A stretch of 64,000 nucleotides of DNA, from the NCBI RefSeq assembly GCF_018883605.1, contig NZ_JAHLEM010000025.1, forward strand, positions 18,040-82,039. The letters are read 5' to 3'. The stretch comes from Streptomyces niphimycinicus. Its GTDB lineage: Bacteria; Actinomycetota; Actinomycetes; Streptomycetales; Streptomycetaceae. This document shows positions 26,337-35,085 of this stretch, piece by piece. Within the stretch, counting starts at the first letter, position 1. Every line of letters begins with the position of its first letter. The position numbers and the translations under genes were made by a program. Under the pieces are notes generated by a model, which was not told the origin of the DNA, searched no databases, and saw only the letters and a list, made by a program, of their open reading frames with translations.

Positions 26337-27271
26337 TCGTCTTCTGCGGGTACGCCAACATCGACCTGACCGTCGGTGTGCCCGCGCTGCCCGCTCCCGG
26401 TGACCGAGTTCAGGCGACCGCCATCCGCCACGGCCACGGCGGGATGGCCGCCAACGCCTCGGCGGCCGCGGCCCGGACGGGGGCCGACGCGTGGTTCGCC
26501 GGTGTGGTCGGACCGGAGCCGCGGAGCACGGCGTTCCTCGCCGCACTCGCCGCCGACGGGGTCCGCACCGACTGGACCGCCCGCACCGGCACCCTCACCA
26601 CCGCCGTCGTGCTGCTCACCCCGGACGGCGAACGCGCCGTCATCAGCCAGGACGACGAGCTGGACGCCCGGCACATCACCCGTACGGTACGGGCCGCGCG
26701 CGAGGCCGGGGCGGACTGGCTCTACCTCGACGGCTACCGCTTCCCCGAGGCCGCCGCCGCCGTGGCCGAGGCCGCAGCCGACGCCCCGCCCGGAACGCCC
26801 GGACCGGGCCTGGTGGTGGACCTCGACGGCTGCGACCGGGCGGAGGCGATGCGCACCGCGCTGTCCGCGGCCGATCACGCCGTCGTCGGCCGGCCGCTGG
26901 CCATCGCGCTGCTGGGCGGAGAACCGGCCCTGGCCCGGGCCGCCGCCGACCTGGACGTCCATCTGGTCGTGACCGACGGCTCGCGCGGCTGGACCCTGCT
27001 GACCCCGGCCGGTGAACGCCACGACGGTCCGGCGATCGAGGTGGAAACGGTCGACGCCACCGGGGCCGGAGACTGCTTCACCGGCGCATACTGTGCCGAA
27101 CTGGACCGGGGCCGGTCCCCGCTGGAGGCAGCGCGCTTCGCCGCCGTCGCCGCCGGCCTGTCCTGTACCCGCCCCGGCGCCCGTGACGGGCTGCCCGACC
27201 GGCGGGCCATCGAATCCTGGCTCGCGGCCCACCCCCCGTCCGAAACCCCGGAGCCGACCCGCACCCCGTAG
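26333..27271 (+). CDS. PfkB/ribokinase family carbohydrate kinase
   Basis: 312 residues from GTG 26333, coupled to the BtpA gene by a GTGA overlap. PfkB motif 1 is HGHGGMAANASAAAAR near residue 33. Motif 2 is VDATGAGDCFTGAY near 243-256 with the catalytic aspartate in GAGD. The family phosphorylates sugars, nucleosides or hydroxymethylpyrimidine with ATP. Given the ribose-type ABC importer next door it probably phosphorylates the incoming sugar or nucleoside; the presence of a TenA-like gene leaves open a pyrimidine substrate. Confidence 0.88.
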   Translation: MIVFCGYANIDLTVGVPALPAPGDRVQATAIRHGHGGMAANASAAAARTGADAWFAGVVGPEPRSTAFLAALAADGVRTDWTARTGTLTTAVVLLTPDGERAVISQDDELDARHITRTVRAAREAGADWLYLDGYRFPEAAAAVAEAAADAPPGTPGPGLVVDLDGCDRAEAMRTALSAADHAVVGRPLAIALLGGEPALARAAADLDVHLVVTDGSRGWTLLTPAGERHDGPAIEVETVDATGAGDCFTGAYCAELDRGRSPLEAARFAAVAAGLSCTRPGARDGLPDRRAIESWLAAHPPSETPEPTRTP

Positions 27272-27285
27272 GACAAGGAGAGCAG

Positions 27286-28296
27286 ATGCGCCAGAAAGTG
27301 ACGGCCGTGGTCGCGCTGGGCCTGCTGCTGACGACCGTCGGCTGCGACACCCAGGCCCGCCGCGAGATGGCGGCCGAGAAGAAGACCACCGAGCAGGGCC
27401 CGCCGCCGCCCGCGGAGGTCGCCCGCTCCTGTACCGTCCGCGGCCACGCTCCGAAGATCGGCATCGTGCCCATCAACCTCCAGGCGCTGTTCTTCAACCA
27501 GATCAACACCGGCGCCCGGACCGTGGCCCACAAGGCCGGGGTCAAAACCCAGATCGTCAACGGCAACGACGACTCCGCCACCCAGGCCAACGCCATCGAC
27601 GACCTGGTGGCCAACCACTACGACGCCATCATCGTGGACGCGGTCGACACCGAGGGCATCAAGCCCGCCATCCGCCGGGCCAAGGCCGCGGGCGTCCCGG
27701 TCGTCGCCGTGGACGCCACCATCGACGACCCCGCGGTCTCCGCCCAGGTCGGCGTCGGCAACGCGGAAGGCGGCCGGCGCATCGGCGAGGCCCTGCTGAA
27801 AACGGCCGGCAACCGCGGTGGGATCGGCGTCGTCGGCGCGCTCAACAGCACCATCCAGAATGAGCGGCAGAAAGGATTCACCAATACCGTCACCGCCAAG
27901 GGCATGAAGATCCAGAACGTGGTCGACGGCCGCAATATCCAGGAGAACGCCCAGACCGCCGCCGAGAACCTGCTCACCCGCGACCCCGGCCTGAAGTACG
28001 CCTACGCCACCGGCGAGCCCGCCCTGATCGGCCTGGCCGCCGCCGTGGTCAGCCAGCACCGCACCAAGGACCTCAAGGTCGTCGGATGGGACCTGTCCAG
28101 CCAGGCCGTCGACGGGCTGCGGGCCGGCTGGATAACCGGTGTGCTCCAGCAGAACACCTTCCGGTTCGGCTACGAGGCCATGAATTCCGCGATCGACCTG
28201 GCCTGCGGCCGCACCACCCGCCGACAAGTGCCCGTTCCCACCCAGCTTGTGACCCCGGACAACGTCAAGAACTACCTCTACTACCTGGAGAAGTGA
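27286..28296 (+). CDS. ABC transporter substrate-binding lipoprotein (ribose type)
   Basis: 336 residues. Signal peptide with lipobox TVGC (Cys 20), then a charged, proline-rich linker and a periplasmic-binding-protein-I fold starting at PKIGIVPINLQALFFNQI. DAVDTEGIKPAIRRAKAAGVPVVAVDA is split across the hinge, as in RbsB-type proteins of the CUT2 class. It is anchored to the outer face of the membrane and delivers a sugar-like ligand to the permease. AAGGAG lies upstream of ATG 27286, and the stop overlaps the ATPase start by one base (TGATG). Confidence 0.88.
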   Translation: MRQKVTAVVALGLLLTTVGCDTQARREMAAEKKTTEQGPPPPAEVARSCTVRGHAPKIGIVPINLQALFFNQINTGARTVAHKAGVKTQIVNGNDDSATQANAIDDLVANHYDAIIVDAVDTEGIKPAIRRAKAAGVPVVAVDATIDDPAVSAQVGVGNAEGGRRIGEALLKTAGNRGGIGVVGALNSTIQNERQKGFTNTVTAKGMKIQNVVDGRNIQENAQTAAENLLTRDPGLKYAYATGEPALIGLAAAVVSQHRTKDLKVVGWDLSSQAVDGLRAGWITGVLQQNTFRFGYEAMNSAIDLACGRTTRRQVPVPTQLVTPDNVKNYLYYLEK

Positions 28297-29063
28297 TGGG
28301 CGAGAGTGCGCTGGTCTCCCTGCGAGGAATCACCAAATCGTTCGGCGCCGTCCGCTCGCTGCGCGGCGTCGACCTGACCCTGGCCCCGGGCGAGGTACTC
28401 GGCCTGGTCGGCGACAACGGCGCCGGGAAGTCGACCCTGATGAAGGTCCTGGCCGGTGCGGTCCAGCACGACGGCGGGCAGATCTCCATCGACGGCCGCG
28501 ACGTCCGCTTCACCAGTCCCGCCGACGCCCGCCGCGAGCGGGTCGGCATCGTCTACCAGGACCTCGCCCTGTGCGACACCCTCGATGTGGCCAGCAATCT
28601 GTTCCTCGGCCGTGAACCGCGCAAGGGCCCCTTCATCGACCGCGCCACGATGCACGCCCGAGCCGCGGAAACCCTCTCCGAACTGCACGTCCGGGTGAAA
28701 TCCACCTACCAGGAGATCGGCGAGCTGTCCGGAGGGCAGCGGCAGGCCGTGGCGATCGCCCGTGCGGTGTCGTTCCGCCCGCGCGTGCTGATCCTGGACG
28801 AACCCACCGCCGCGCTCGCCGTCGCCGAGGTCCGGCAGGTGCTGAAGATGATCCGCGACGTCGCCGCCCAGGGCGTCGGCGTCATCCTGATCACCCACCG
28901 GCTACAGGACCTGTTCGAGGTCTGCGACCGGATCACCGTGATGTACGAGGGACGCAGCGTCGAGGACGCTCCGATCTCCGATCTCGACATCGAACGGCTC
29001 GTCGCCATGATCACCCGATCCGGCACCACACACGGCGGGCCCGACACCGAGGAGGTGGCCTGA
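28296..29063 (+). CDS. ABC transporter ATP-binding protein (single NBD, CUT2-like)
   Basis: 255 residues with one nucleotide-binding domain: Walker A GDNGAGKST (about 35-43), signature ELSGGQRQAVAIA, Walker B VLILDEPTAAL and switch H in LITHRLQD. Ribose-type importers usually use a double ATPase of about 500 residues; this is a half-size protein and would act as a homodimer. The start ATG 28296 overlaps the previous stop by one base. Confidence 0.9.
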   Translation: MGESALVSLRGITKSFGAVRSLRGVDLTLAPGEVLGLVGDNGAGKSTLMKVLAGAVQHDGGQISIDGRDVRFTSPADARRERVGIVYQDLALCDTLDVASNLFLGREPRKGPFIDRATMHARAAETLSELHVRVKSTYQEIGELSGGQRQAVAIARAVSFRPRVLILDEPTAALAVAEVRQVLKMIRDVAAQGVGVILITHRLQDLFEVCDRITVMYEGRSVEDAPISDLDIERLVAMITRSGTTHGGPDTEEVA

Positions 29064-29064
29064 T

Positions 29065-30084
29065 ATGAGCGCCGACACCGCGATGCGCACCACCGCCGTA
29101 CTGGGCCGGCCCCCTGGCCGCTGGCAGCGCGCCAACAAGGCCACCCTGGCCATGCTCGGCGTGGGCGTCGCGCTCTTCCTCGGCTTCGGTATCGCCGCCC
29201 CCAACTTCCTGACCTTCACCAACCTGTCCAATCTGGCCACCCAGGTGGCGATCACCCTGATCGTGGCGGTCGCCATGACCTTCGTGATCAGCACCGGCCA
29301 GATCGACCTGTCCGTGGGATCGATCCTCGCGTTCACCGCCACCTGTACCGCCGAGATGCTCCAGGCCGGCTGGGACTCCTCCGTGGTGATCATCGTGGCG
29401 CTGCTCGCCGGGCTCTTCTGGGGTGCCGTCAACGGATGGCTGTCGGCCTACCAGAAGATCCCCCCGTTCATCGTCACCCTCGCCACCATGTCGGTCGTCC
29501 GCGGTCTGGCACAGCTATGGACCAAGGGGTTCTCCGTCCCCATCGACGCCCGGCTCTTCGTCGCCAAGCTCGGCGACGCCTCCTTCCTCGGACTGTCCGC
29601 GCTGGCCTGGATCGCCCTGGCCACGGTCGCCGTCGGAGCGGTCCTGCTGTCGAAGCTGCCGTTCGGCTCCTACGTCAACGGCATCGGTGCCCAGGAGGAG
29701 TCGGTACGGCGGGCCGGGGTGAACACCGCCCGGGTCAAGATGATCACCCTGATGATGACCGGGGTGGCCGCCGGTATCGCCGGACTGCTCACCGCGGCCA
29801 GGCTGGGGTCAGGCTCCGCCAACTCCGGACAGGGCTTCGAGCTGACCGTGATCGCCGCGGTCGTGCTCGGTGGCACCAATCTGTTCGGCGGCCGGGGCAC
29901 CGTACTCGGCACCGTCATCGGCGCCCTCATCACCGGAGTCATCGCCAACGGCCTCAACCTGCTCGGCGTGAGCCCGTTCCTCACCCCCATCGTCACCGGA
30001 CTGGTGCTGCTCGCCGCGATCTGGATCAACCTGCGCGGCCGGGCGATGGCCGATCTGTTCGCCCATCTGACGGGCCGCTCATGA
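29065..30084 (+). CDS. ABC transporter permease (RbsC-like)
   Basis: 339 residues with about ten membrane segments and CUT2 permease motifs: LIVAVAMTFVISTGQIDLSVGS, TLATMSVVRGLA and the cytoplasmic GAQEESVRRAGVNTARVK coupling loop, then VIAAVVLGGTNLFGGRGT. It forms the channel with the upstream ATPase and binding lipoprotein. It starts one base after the ATPase stop and overlaps the next start by ATGA. Confidence 0.9.
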   Translation: MSADTAMRTTAVLGRPPGRWQRANKATLAMLGVGVALFLGFGIAAPNFLTFTNLSNLATQVAITLIVAVAMTFVISTGQIDLSVGSILAFTATCTAEMLQAGWDSSVVIIVALLAGLFWGAVNGWLSAYQKIPPFIVTLATMSVVRGLAQLWTKGFSVPIDARLFVAKLGDASFLGLSALAWIALATVAVGAVLLSKLPFGSYVNGIGAQEESVRRAGVNTARVKMITLMMTGVAAGIAGLLTAARLGSGSANSGQGFELTVIAAVVLGGTNLFGGRGTVLGTVIGALITGVIANGLNLLGVSPFLTPIVTGLVLLAAIWINLRGRAMADLFAHLTGRS

Positions 30085-31136
30085 GCGGCCCCGCCCCCAG
30101 CACCGTGACCACGGTGACCGGGCCGGTGCCCAGCACCGGGCTCGGCCTCACCCTCACCCATGAGCATCTGCGCAACGACGTCCGCAAGGCCGTCACCACC
30201 CCGGCCGACCCCCGGCTCGGTCATCTGCGCGACGCCCGCACCACACCCGAACTGGCCTGGCTGCTGCGCGAGCAGCCCTACGCCTGCCTCGACCACTGTG
30301 TGCTCGACGACACCGAAGGAATGCTGGCCGATCTGCGCGCGTTCGCCGCCGCCGGGGGCGGCACGATCGTCGACGTCACCCCGGGCGGACTGGGCCGCGA
30401 CCCGGCGGCACTGCGCGCGTTCTCCGAGGACAGCGGCGTACGTGTGGTCATGGGCAGCGGCTGGTACCTGGAGCCCTACCATCCCCGGCCGCTGTCGCCG
30501 GCGGACGAGCGCGACCTCGCCGTCGCATTGCTGGCCGAGTTCACCGAGGGCGCCGACGGCACCGGGATCCGGCCGGGCGTCATCGGCGAGATCGGGGTCT
30601 CCCCGCGGTTCACCGAGGGCGAGCACACCTCATTGCGTGCCGCGGCGCGCACCCAGCGCGAGACCGGTGTGCCGCTCTACATCCATCTGCCCGGCTGGCA
30701 GCGCCGCGCCCACGAGGTCCTCGACCTGGTGCTGGGAGAGTACGGGGTGGCGCCGGCCGCCGTGGTGCTGTGCCATATGGATCCCTCGCACGCCGACCCG
30801 GACTATCAGCGGTCGGTGGCCGACCGCGGCGTCTGGCTCGAATTCGACATGATCGGCATGCCGTTCCACTACCCCGGCGAGGGGCAGTCCCCGGCGCCCC
30901 ACGAAACCGCGCACGCGATCGCCGGGCTCATCGCCCGCGGACACGGCGACCGGCTGCTGCTCAGCCACGACGTGTTCCTCAAGACCATGCTCACCGCCTA
31001 CGGCGGCAACGGCTTCCGCTATGTGCCGGAGCTGTTCCTCTCCCGGCTCGTCGAGCACGGCGTGCCCCGGCGGACCGCCGCGGGCCTGCTGCACACCAAC
31101 CCGGCCCGGCTGTTCGAGCACGCCGCCGCGGCCTGA
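30081..31136 (+). CDS. Phosphotriesterase-family metal-dependent hydrolase
   Basis: 351 residues, PTE/Php TIM barrel. The N-terminal metal motif THEH (H27, H29) is preceded by GLTLTHEHL. Later candidate ligands are in YIHLPGW, VVLCHMDPS and LLSHDVF (terminal aspartate). Where classical phosphotriesterases carry a carbamylated lysine the sequence reads VIGEIGVSP, with glutamate as the likely bridge, as in some family branches. Known members are lactonases or esterases as well as phosphotriesterases. Translation is coupled to the permease by ATGA. It probably hydrolyses an ester, lactone or phosphodiester of the imported compound. Confidence 0.85.
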   Translation: MSGPAPSTVTTVTGPVPSTGLGLTLTHEHLRNDVRKAVTTPADPRLGHLRDARTTPELAWLLREQPYACLDHCVLDDTEGMLADLRAFAAAGGGTIVDVTPGGLGRDPAALRAFSEDSGVRVVMGSGWYLEPYHPRPLSPADERDLAVALLAEFTEGADGTGIRPGVIGEIGVSPRFTEGEHTSLRAAARTQRETGVPLYIHLPGWQRRAHEVLDLVLGEYGVAPAAVVLCHMDPSHADPDYQRSVADRGVWLEFDMIGMPFHYPGEGQSPAPHETAHAIAGLIARGHGDRLLLSHDVFLKTMLTAYGGNGFRYVPELFLSRLVEHGVPRRTAAGLLHTNPARLFEHAAAA

Positions 31137-31191
31137 CGTCCTGACCACCGCCCCGGCGTTTCGCCCCATCCCCGTCACGAAGGAGCACCCT

Positions 31192-31938
31192 GTGAGCCGC
31201 GTCCTGATAGCCGGTGAGAGCTGGATCTCCCAGTCCACACACATCAAGGGGGTCGACTCGTTCACCACCAGTAGCTATGTGACCGGCGTCGAGCCGTTGC
31301 GGCGGGCACTGGAGGGCCGCGGGCACGAGGTCACGCACCTGCCCGCGCATCTGGTACCCGCGCAGTTCCCGGGCGATGCCGAGGCGCTCGCCGACTACGA
31401 CGTCGTCATCCTCTCCGACATCGGGGCGAACTCCCTCCAGCTCTCCCCCGAGGTGTTCGAGGGGGGCACGCCGGGGGCCGACCGGATCGACGCACTGCGC
31501 GGATGGGTCGGCGACGGCGGCGGGCTGCTGATGGTCGGTGGCTATCTCTCCTTCACCGGTTTCGAGGGCAAGGCCGCCTACCGCAACACCGCGCTGCACG
31601 AGGTGCTGCCGGTCGAGCTGCTGCCCGAGGACGACCGCGTCGAACTCCCCGCGGGCGGCCATGCGTCGGCCGTCTCCACCGGCCATCCCGCCCTCGGCGG
31701 GGTGACCGGCGAATGGCCGCCGCTGCTCGGCTACAACCGCGTCCGGCCGCGTCCGGGCGCCGAGGTCCTGGCCACCCTGGGCGGCGACCCCCTGGTGGCG
31801 GTGGCCGAATACGGCGCGGGACGGTCGGCGGTCTTCACCTCCGACTGCTCCCCGCACTGGGCGCCCGCGGCGTTCTGCGAACAGTGGGACGGCTACGCCC
31901 GGGTCTTCGGCGGCCTCGTCGAATGGCTCTCGCGATGA
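31192..31938 (+). CDS. Glutamine amidotransferase-fold protein (ThuA/DUF1355-like)
   Basis: 248 residues from GTG 31192 with AAGGAG six bases upstream. It has an amidotransferase-like Rossmann fold: VSRVLIAGESWISQSTHIKG at the start, DYDVVILSDIGANSLQL, a GGGLLMVGGYLSF elbow and a C-terminal GRSAVFTSDCSPHW segment. A nucleophilic Cys-His-Glu triad is not apparent at the elbow (GGYLSF), so it may be non-catalytic or use another chemistry. Homologues sit in sugar operons with ThuA-like trehalose-utilisation proteins. The role here is unknown. Confidence 0.75.
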   Translation: MSRVLIAGESWISQSTHIKGVDSFTTSSYVTGVEPLRRALEGRGHEVTHLPAHLVPAQFPGDAEALADYDVVILSDIGANSLQLSPEVFEGGTPGADRIDALRGWVGDGGGLLMVGGYLSFTGFEGKAAYRNTALHEVLPVELLPEDDRVELPAGGHASAVSTGHPALGGVTGEWPPLLGYNRVRPRPGAEVLATLGGDPLVAVAEYGAGRSAVFTSDCSPHWAPAAFCEQWDGYARVFGGLVEWLSR

Positions 31939-32561
31939 GCCGGTCCGAGCGGCTCCTGAGGGCCGCCGCCCAGGTCATGGAACGGGCGTTGCGCATGCGC
32001 TTCGTCACCGAGGTCACGGCCGGCACGATCAGTGACGCCGACTACGCCGACTACCTGGAGATCGAGGCCGCGTTCGTGGAGACGGCCACCCGGCTGCACG
32101 GACTGGCCGTGTGGAGCGCCCCCGACCGGACGGCGCTGGAGCGCAACGCCCGCGCGGTCCACGCGCTGACCACCACCCAGGCGGACTACTTCCGCGAAGC
32201 CCGCGCCGCCTGGCCCGTCCCCGCCCGGCCGGGCGCCGCCCGGCGGGCCGAGGTGCTGTCGCGGTACGCACTCGACGTGGCGCGGGAAGGCGGCTACCCG
32301 GCGGTGATGACCATGCTGTTCGCCGCGGAAAGCCTCTACCTCACCTGGTGCACCCGGGCACACGAGCACGGAGCCGTCCCCGACGGCGCGATGAGCGCCT
32401 GGGTGGCGCTCCACGCCGACCAGGCGTTCCGGGACGGGGTACGGGCCCTCGCGGCGGAGGTCGATGCCCTGCCGGACGACATCCCCCAGGAGCGGCTGAC
32501 CCGCTGGTTCACCGGCATGCTGGAGGCGGAGATCGCGTTCCACGACGCGGTGTTCGGGTGA
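31935..32561 (+). CDS. TenA/THI-4/PqqC-family protein
   Basis: 208 residues, all-helical TenA-type (heme-oxygenase-like) fold. Seen: YADYLEIEAAFVETATRLHG, a MLFAAESLYLTWC helix and a C-terminal GMLEAEIAFHDAVF helix with the conserved E-x-x-F-x-x. TenA hydrolyses aminopyrimidines or thiamine; other members do unrelated chemistry. It is coupled by ATGA to the amidotransferase-fold gene and ends the operon. Whether it keeps thiaminase-like activity cannot be judged without aligning the active-site Cys, Asp and Glu. Confidence 0.8.
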   Translation: MSRSERLLRAAAQVMERALRMRFVTEVTAGTISDADYADYLEIEAAFVETATRLHGLAVWSAPDRTALERNARAVHALTTTQADYFREARAAWPVPARPGAARRAEVLSRYALDVAREGGYPAVMTMLFAAESLYLTWCTRAHEHGAVPDGAMSAWVALHADQAFRDGVRALAAEVDALPDDIPQERLTRWFTGMLEAEIAFHDAVFG

Positions 32562-32600
32562 CCGGGACCCAGTTGGGGCCGACGCCCCGAGCAGTCCGTC

Positions 32601-32762
32601 ATGGATGAGGAGCCGTACGACCCGGCGACGAAGAAGCCCCGCGCCACGATCACGTCCGGCAGCGAGCCAGAGGCCGAGCAGGAGCCCGGCACCGACGAGG
32701 AGTCGAGCGAACCGGAGTCCGAGGCTGACGAGGCGACGAGCGACGACGAAGCCGCCGCCTAA
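32601..32762 (+). CDS. Small acidic hypothetical protein (53 aa), possibly a fragment
   Basis: ATG 32601 opens 53 codons starting MDEEPYDPATKKPRATI and ending in a very acidic Glu/Asp/Ser/Ala tail. The frame is also open back to the TenA stop, so it may be the 3' end of a larger lost gene. The acidic tail resembles ends of phage or plasmid structural proteins, but no family was identified. It lies at the edge of the conjugative-element scar. Confidence 0.35.
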   Translation: MDEEPYDPATKKPRATITSGSEPEAEQEPGTDEESSEPESEADEATSDDEAAA

Positions 32763-32909
32763 CCCCCTCAGTCGCCCCGACGCCGGGGGCGGGACGCCCC
32801 CGCCCCCGGCCAGGAGCCCCACAGTGACCCGTACAGCTCTGTTCGAACGAACAAGCCGTGCTCGGCGATCCTCTCCGCGAAGTGCTCGCCGCCGCCTGGA
32901 GCGAGAAGC

Positions 32910-33415
32910 CATGACCGCGACCGGGCCGACGACCCGAAGGGCGCCCAGCACTACACCCACGCCGACCGGTACACCACCGCGGACATCGTCGCCGCTGAAA
33001 CGCTGATCGTCTCCGAGACCACGCGGCGCCTCGCCGAACTCCTCGCACACGCCGCGAAGACCGGTGCGAAGGTCGTCGGCATCGGTGACCCCAAGCAGTT
33101 CCACTCACCCGGGGTCGGTGGACACTTCAGCGCCGTCCACCACCTCGTCGGCGGGCTCACCCTCACGGAGAACTTCCGGCAGAAGGACGCCATCGAGCGC
33201 CGCGCGCTCCATCTGTGGCGCGACGACCACCGCATGGAATCGCTCCGGACCTTCGCCGGCGCCGGCCGCGTCCACCCGCTCGCCGACAAGGACGAGACCC
33301 TCGCTGCCATGCTCACCGTGTGGGCCGACGAGCGCGCAGCCCACACCGACGACCACACCGCCGTGCAGCAGCTCCTGATGCTCGCCGCCACCAACGAAAT
33401 CGCAGGTGGGCGGCG
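32910..33415 (+). pseudogene. TraA/MobF-type relaxase-helicase remnant
   Basis: A frame without a plausible start reads GAQHYTHADRYTTADIVAAE, then RRLAELLAHAAKTGAKVVGI, GDPKQFHSPGVGGHFSAVH and LTENFRQKDAIERRALHLW. This matches helicase motifs of conjugative relaxases: GDPxQ (motif III) and the TENFRQ motif. Walker A and the relaxase tyrosines are missing. It is a leftover of an integrative/conjugative element or plasmid. Confidence 0.7.
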
Positions 33416-33724
33416 CAGCCCGATCCGGTCGACCTGAACTGGGCACAGGGCGACGTGCCGGTGCCGGCGGGCACGATTTCCGTACGGTGGCGGCGCGGTG
33501 CGGGGGACGACTCGTTCGTCCTCACCGTCCTGGCACCGGAAGGCGCGTCCGGCCGGGTCGCGGTTCCCCTCCTCCACAAGGACCGCACCATCGCCGTGGA
33601 CGGCCGGATCGCCTGGCACAACGGCCGCCCGGCGGGTGAAGCGGGCCGAGGTGCCCACCCGGTGGGCGACGCGATCGTCTTCGATGGGGTGAGCGGAACC
33701 CGCACCTTCGCCTGGGCAGGGTAG
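33416..33724 (+). pseudogene. Alpha-L-rhamnosidase-like C-terminal remnant
   Basis: From about 33416 a different frame encodes VPAGTISVRWRRG, SFVLTVLAPEGASGRVAVPL and ends in FDGVSGTRTFAWAG at 33724. This is the C-terminal beta-sandwich typical of GH78-type rhamnosidases. The catalytic barrel is absent. The abrupt frame and theme change from the relaxase remnant marks a deletion or recombination joint near 33405-33416. Confidence 0.6.
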
Positions 33725-33777
33725 GAAGTGCGTGGACCGGGCGTCTCCTCGAAAAGGTGATCGGCAACGTCGCACTG

Positions 33778-33803
33778 CCCGCGGGCCCGCGGGGGCCCGC
33801 GGG
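33778..33803. terminator. 11-bp GC hairpin
   Basis: CCCGCGGGCCC and GGGCCCGCGGG with a 4-base loop, downstream of the rhamnosidase remnant. The sequence from here to 34011 shows no gene. Confidence 0.6.
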
Positions 33804-34011
33804 GAAACGGTTGGGCGGGACGACACTCGGGTTGGTAGCGTGCGAGCGACCGTGGCATCGGGCCAGGAAGTGAGGCCCATGAACGCTGTATCCGTGTGGG
33901 TGCTCCGGCTCTTCGTCACGGTCGGGCGATCGACGTAGGTGTCGCCCGGAGCGCCTCAGCAACAAGGCACTCCCGAGAGGCAACACCCCAGACCCGACCC
34001 TGGATTCGCAG

Positions 34012-34983
34012 TCAGCCGCTGGAACCGCGGACCACGAGCTCGGGTTTCAGGACGACATCACCGCTGTCGCCGTCGAGGAGGGCGAGGGATGCCTCGACCA
34101 TGCGCTCGGCGGTCGAGCCCAGGGTGGTGAGCCCCGGCGCGGCGGTGTCGGAGATGTACGTGCCGTCGAAGCTCGTGATCGCGTACTCAGCAGGCACGCG
34201 TTTACCGGCGTGCTGAAGCGCCGTCAGCAGGCCGAGCGCGACAGCGTCAGCGGTGCAGATGATCGCGTCTGTGTCGCCGGGGTTCGCGAGCAGGAGCTTC
34301 GCCGCCTCGATGCCGCTGGCCACTGTGAAGTTCGGCATTTCCAGAACCCGGTCGTCCGGCCCGGCGAGCGCGCGGAACGCGGTTGTGCGCTCGATGCTCG
34401 ACGAGGAGTCTTCCTGGGCGTCGACCATCAGGATACTGCGGCGGCCCCGCGCCCGCAGGTGATCCACGAGCAGGCGGACCCCCGCCACGTTGTCGAGCCG
34501 TACCGACGGCGCTTCGACGTCTCGTGCGCGGCGGTCGACCTGTACGACACGGTTGGACCGGGCGAGCTCCGTGATGGCCGCGCCACTCCGCTCGAACGCC
34601 GCGGGCACCACGAGCACCGCGTCCACCAAGACGCGATCCATGGCGCCGAGCTGGCGCTGCTCGGTCTCCGGGCTCTCGCCCGTGTCGATCGTCACCAGCC
34701 GCTTGCCCTGAAGATCCAGGCGGCGGGAATACGCCGACACCAGTTCCGCGAAGTACGCGTTCGCGATCGCCGGAACGACAAGCGCCAAGGAATCCGTCGA
34801 CTGTATCCGCAGCGCCCGCGCCGCCGCGTTCACCCTGTAGCCCAGTTCCTCGCATGCGGTCCGCACCCGCAGCGCCAGCTCGGGATCGACATTGCGCTGA
34901 ACACCGGACAGCACACGACTCGCCGTCGGCACGGACACCCCCGCGCGCAACGCCACGTCCTTCAAGCCGATGCGCGCGCCCAT
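34012..34983 (-). CDS. LacI family transcriptional regulator
   Basis: 323 residues from ATG 34983 (MGARIGLKDVALRAGVSVPT), which has GGGGAG upstream; the open frame further upstream only adds a low-complexity extension. The HTH is at residues 5-25, with the effector core after residue 60 (SLALVVPAIANAYFAELVSA). It faces a divergent ribokinase-like/NCS1/GH106 operon. The palindrome GGAAA-N4-TTTCC at 35072-35085, just after a promoter, is its probable operator. Confidence 0.88.
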   Translation of the reverse strand: MGARIGLKDVALRAGVSVPTASRVLSGVQRNVDPELALRVRTACEELGYRVNAAARALRIQSTDSLALVVPAIANAYFAELVSAYSRRLDLQGKRLVTIDTGESPETEQRQLGAMDRVLVDAVLVVPAAFERSGAAITELARSNRVVQVDRRARDVEAPSVRLDNVAGVRLLVDHLRARGRRSILMVDAQEDSSSSIERTTAFRALAGPDDRVLEMPNFTVASGIEAAKLLLANPGDTDAIICTADAVALGLLTALQHAGKRVPAEYAITSFDGTYISDTAAPGLTTLGSTAERMVEASLALLDGDSGDVVLKPELVVRGSSG

Positions 34984-35039
34984 CCTGATCTCCCCTGGCT
35001 CCTGCCCGTCGATGCTACCAGGGCGGTCTCGGCGACCCG

Positions 35040-35069
35040 TTGACGCGACAGGGGCCGACATGCTTAGGT
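35040..35069 (+). promoter_or_regulatory. Promoter for ribokinase-like/NCS1/GH106 operon
   Basis: TTGACG (35040-35045), 18 bases, TTAGGT (35064-35069). The predicted transcript would begin at about 35076, next to an ATG. Confidence 0.5.
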
Positions 35070-35071
35070 TC

Positions 35072-35085
35072 GGAAATGGTTTTCC
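35072..35085. promoter_or_regulatory. Candidate LacI operator GGAAA-N4-TTTCC
   Basis: GGAAATGGTTTTCC has perfect 5-base arms and covers the expected transcription start. Confidence 0.55.

Noticed and set aside
24732..26546. A 604-codon minus-strand frame across the LacI gene and BtpA start
   Set aside because: It is a shadow of two clear genes on both sides of an operator and promoter.
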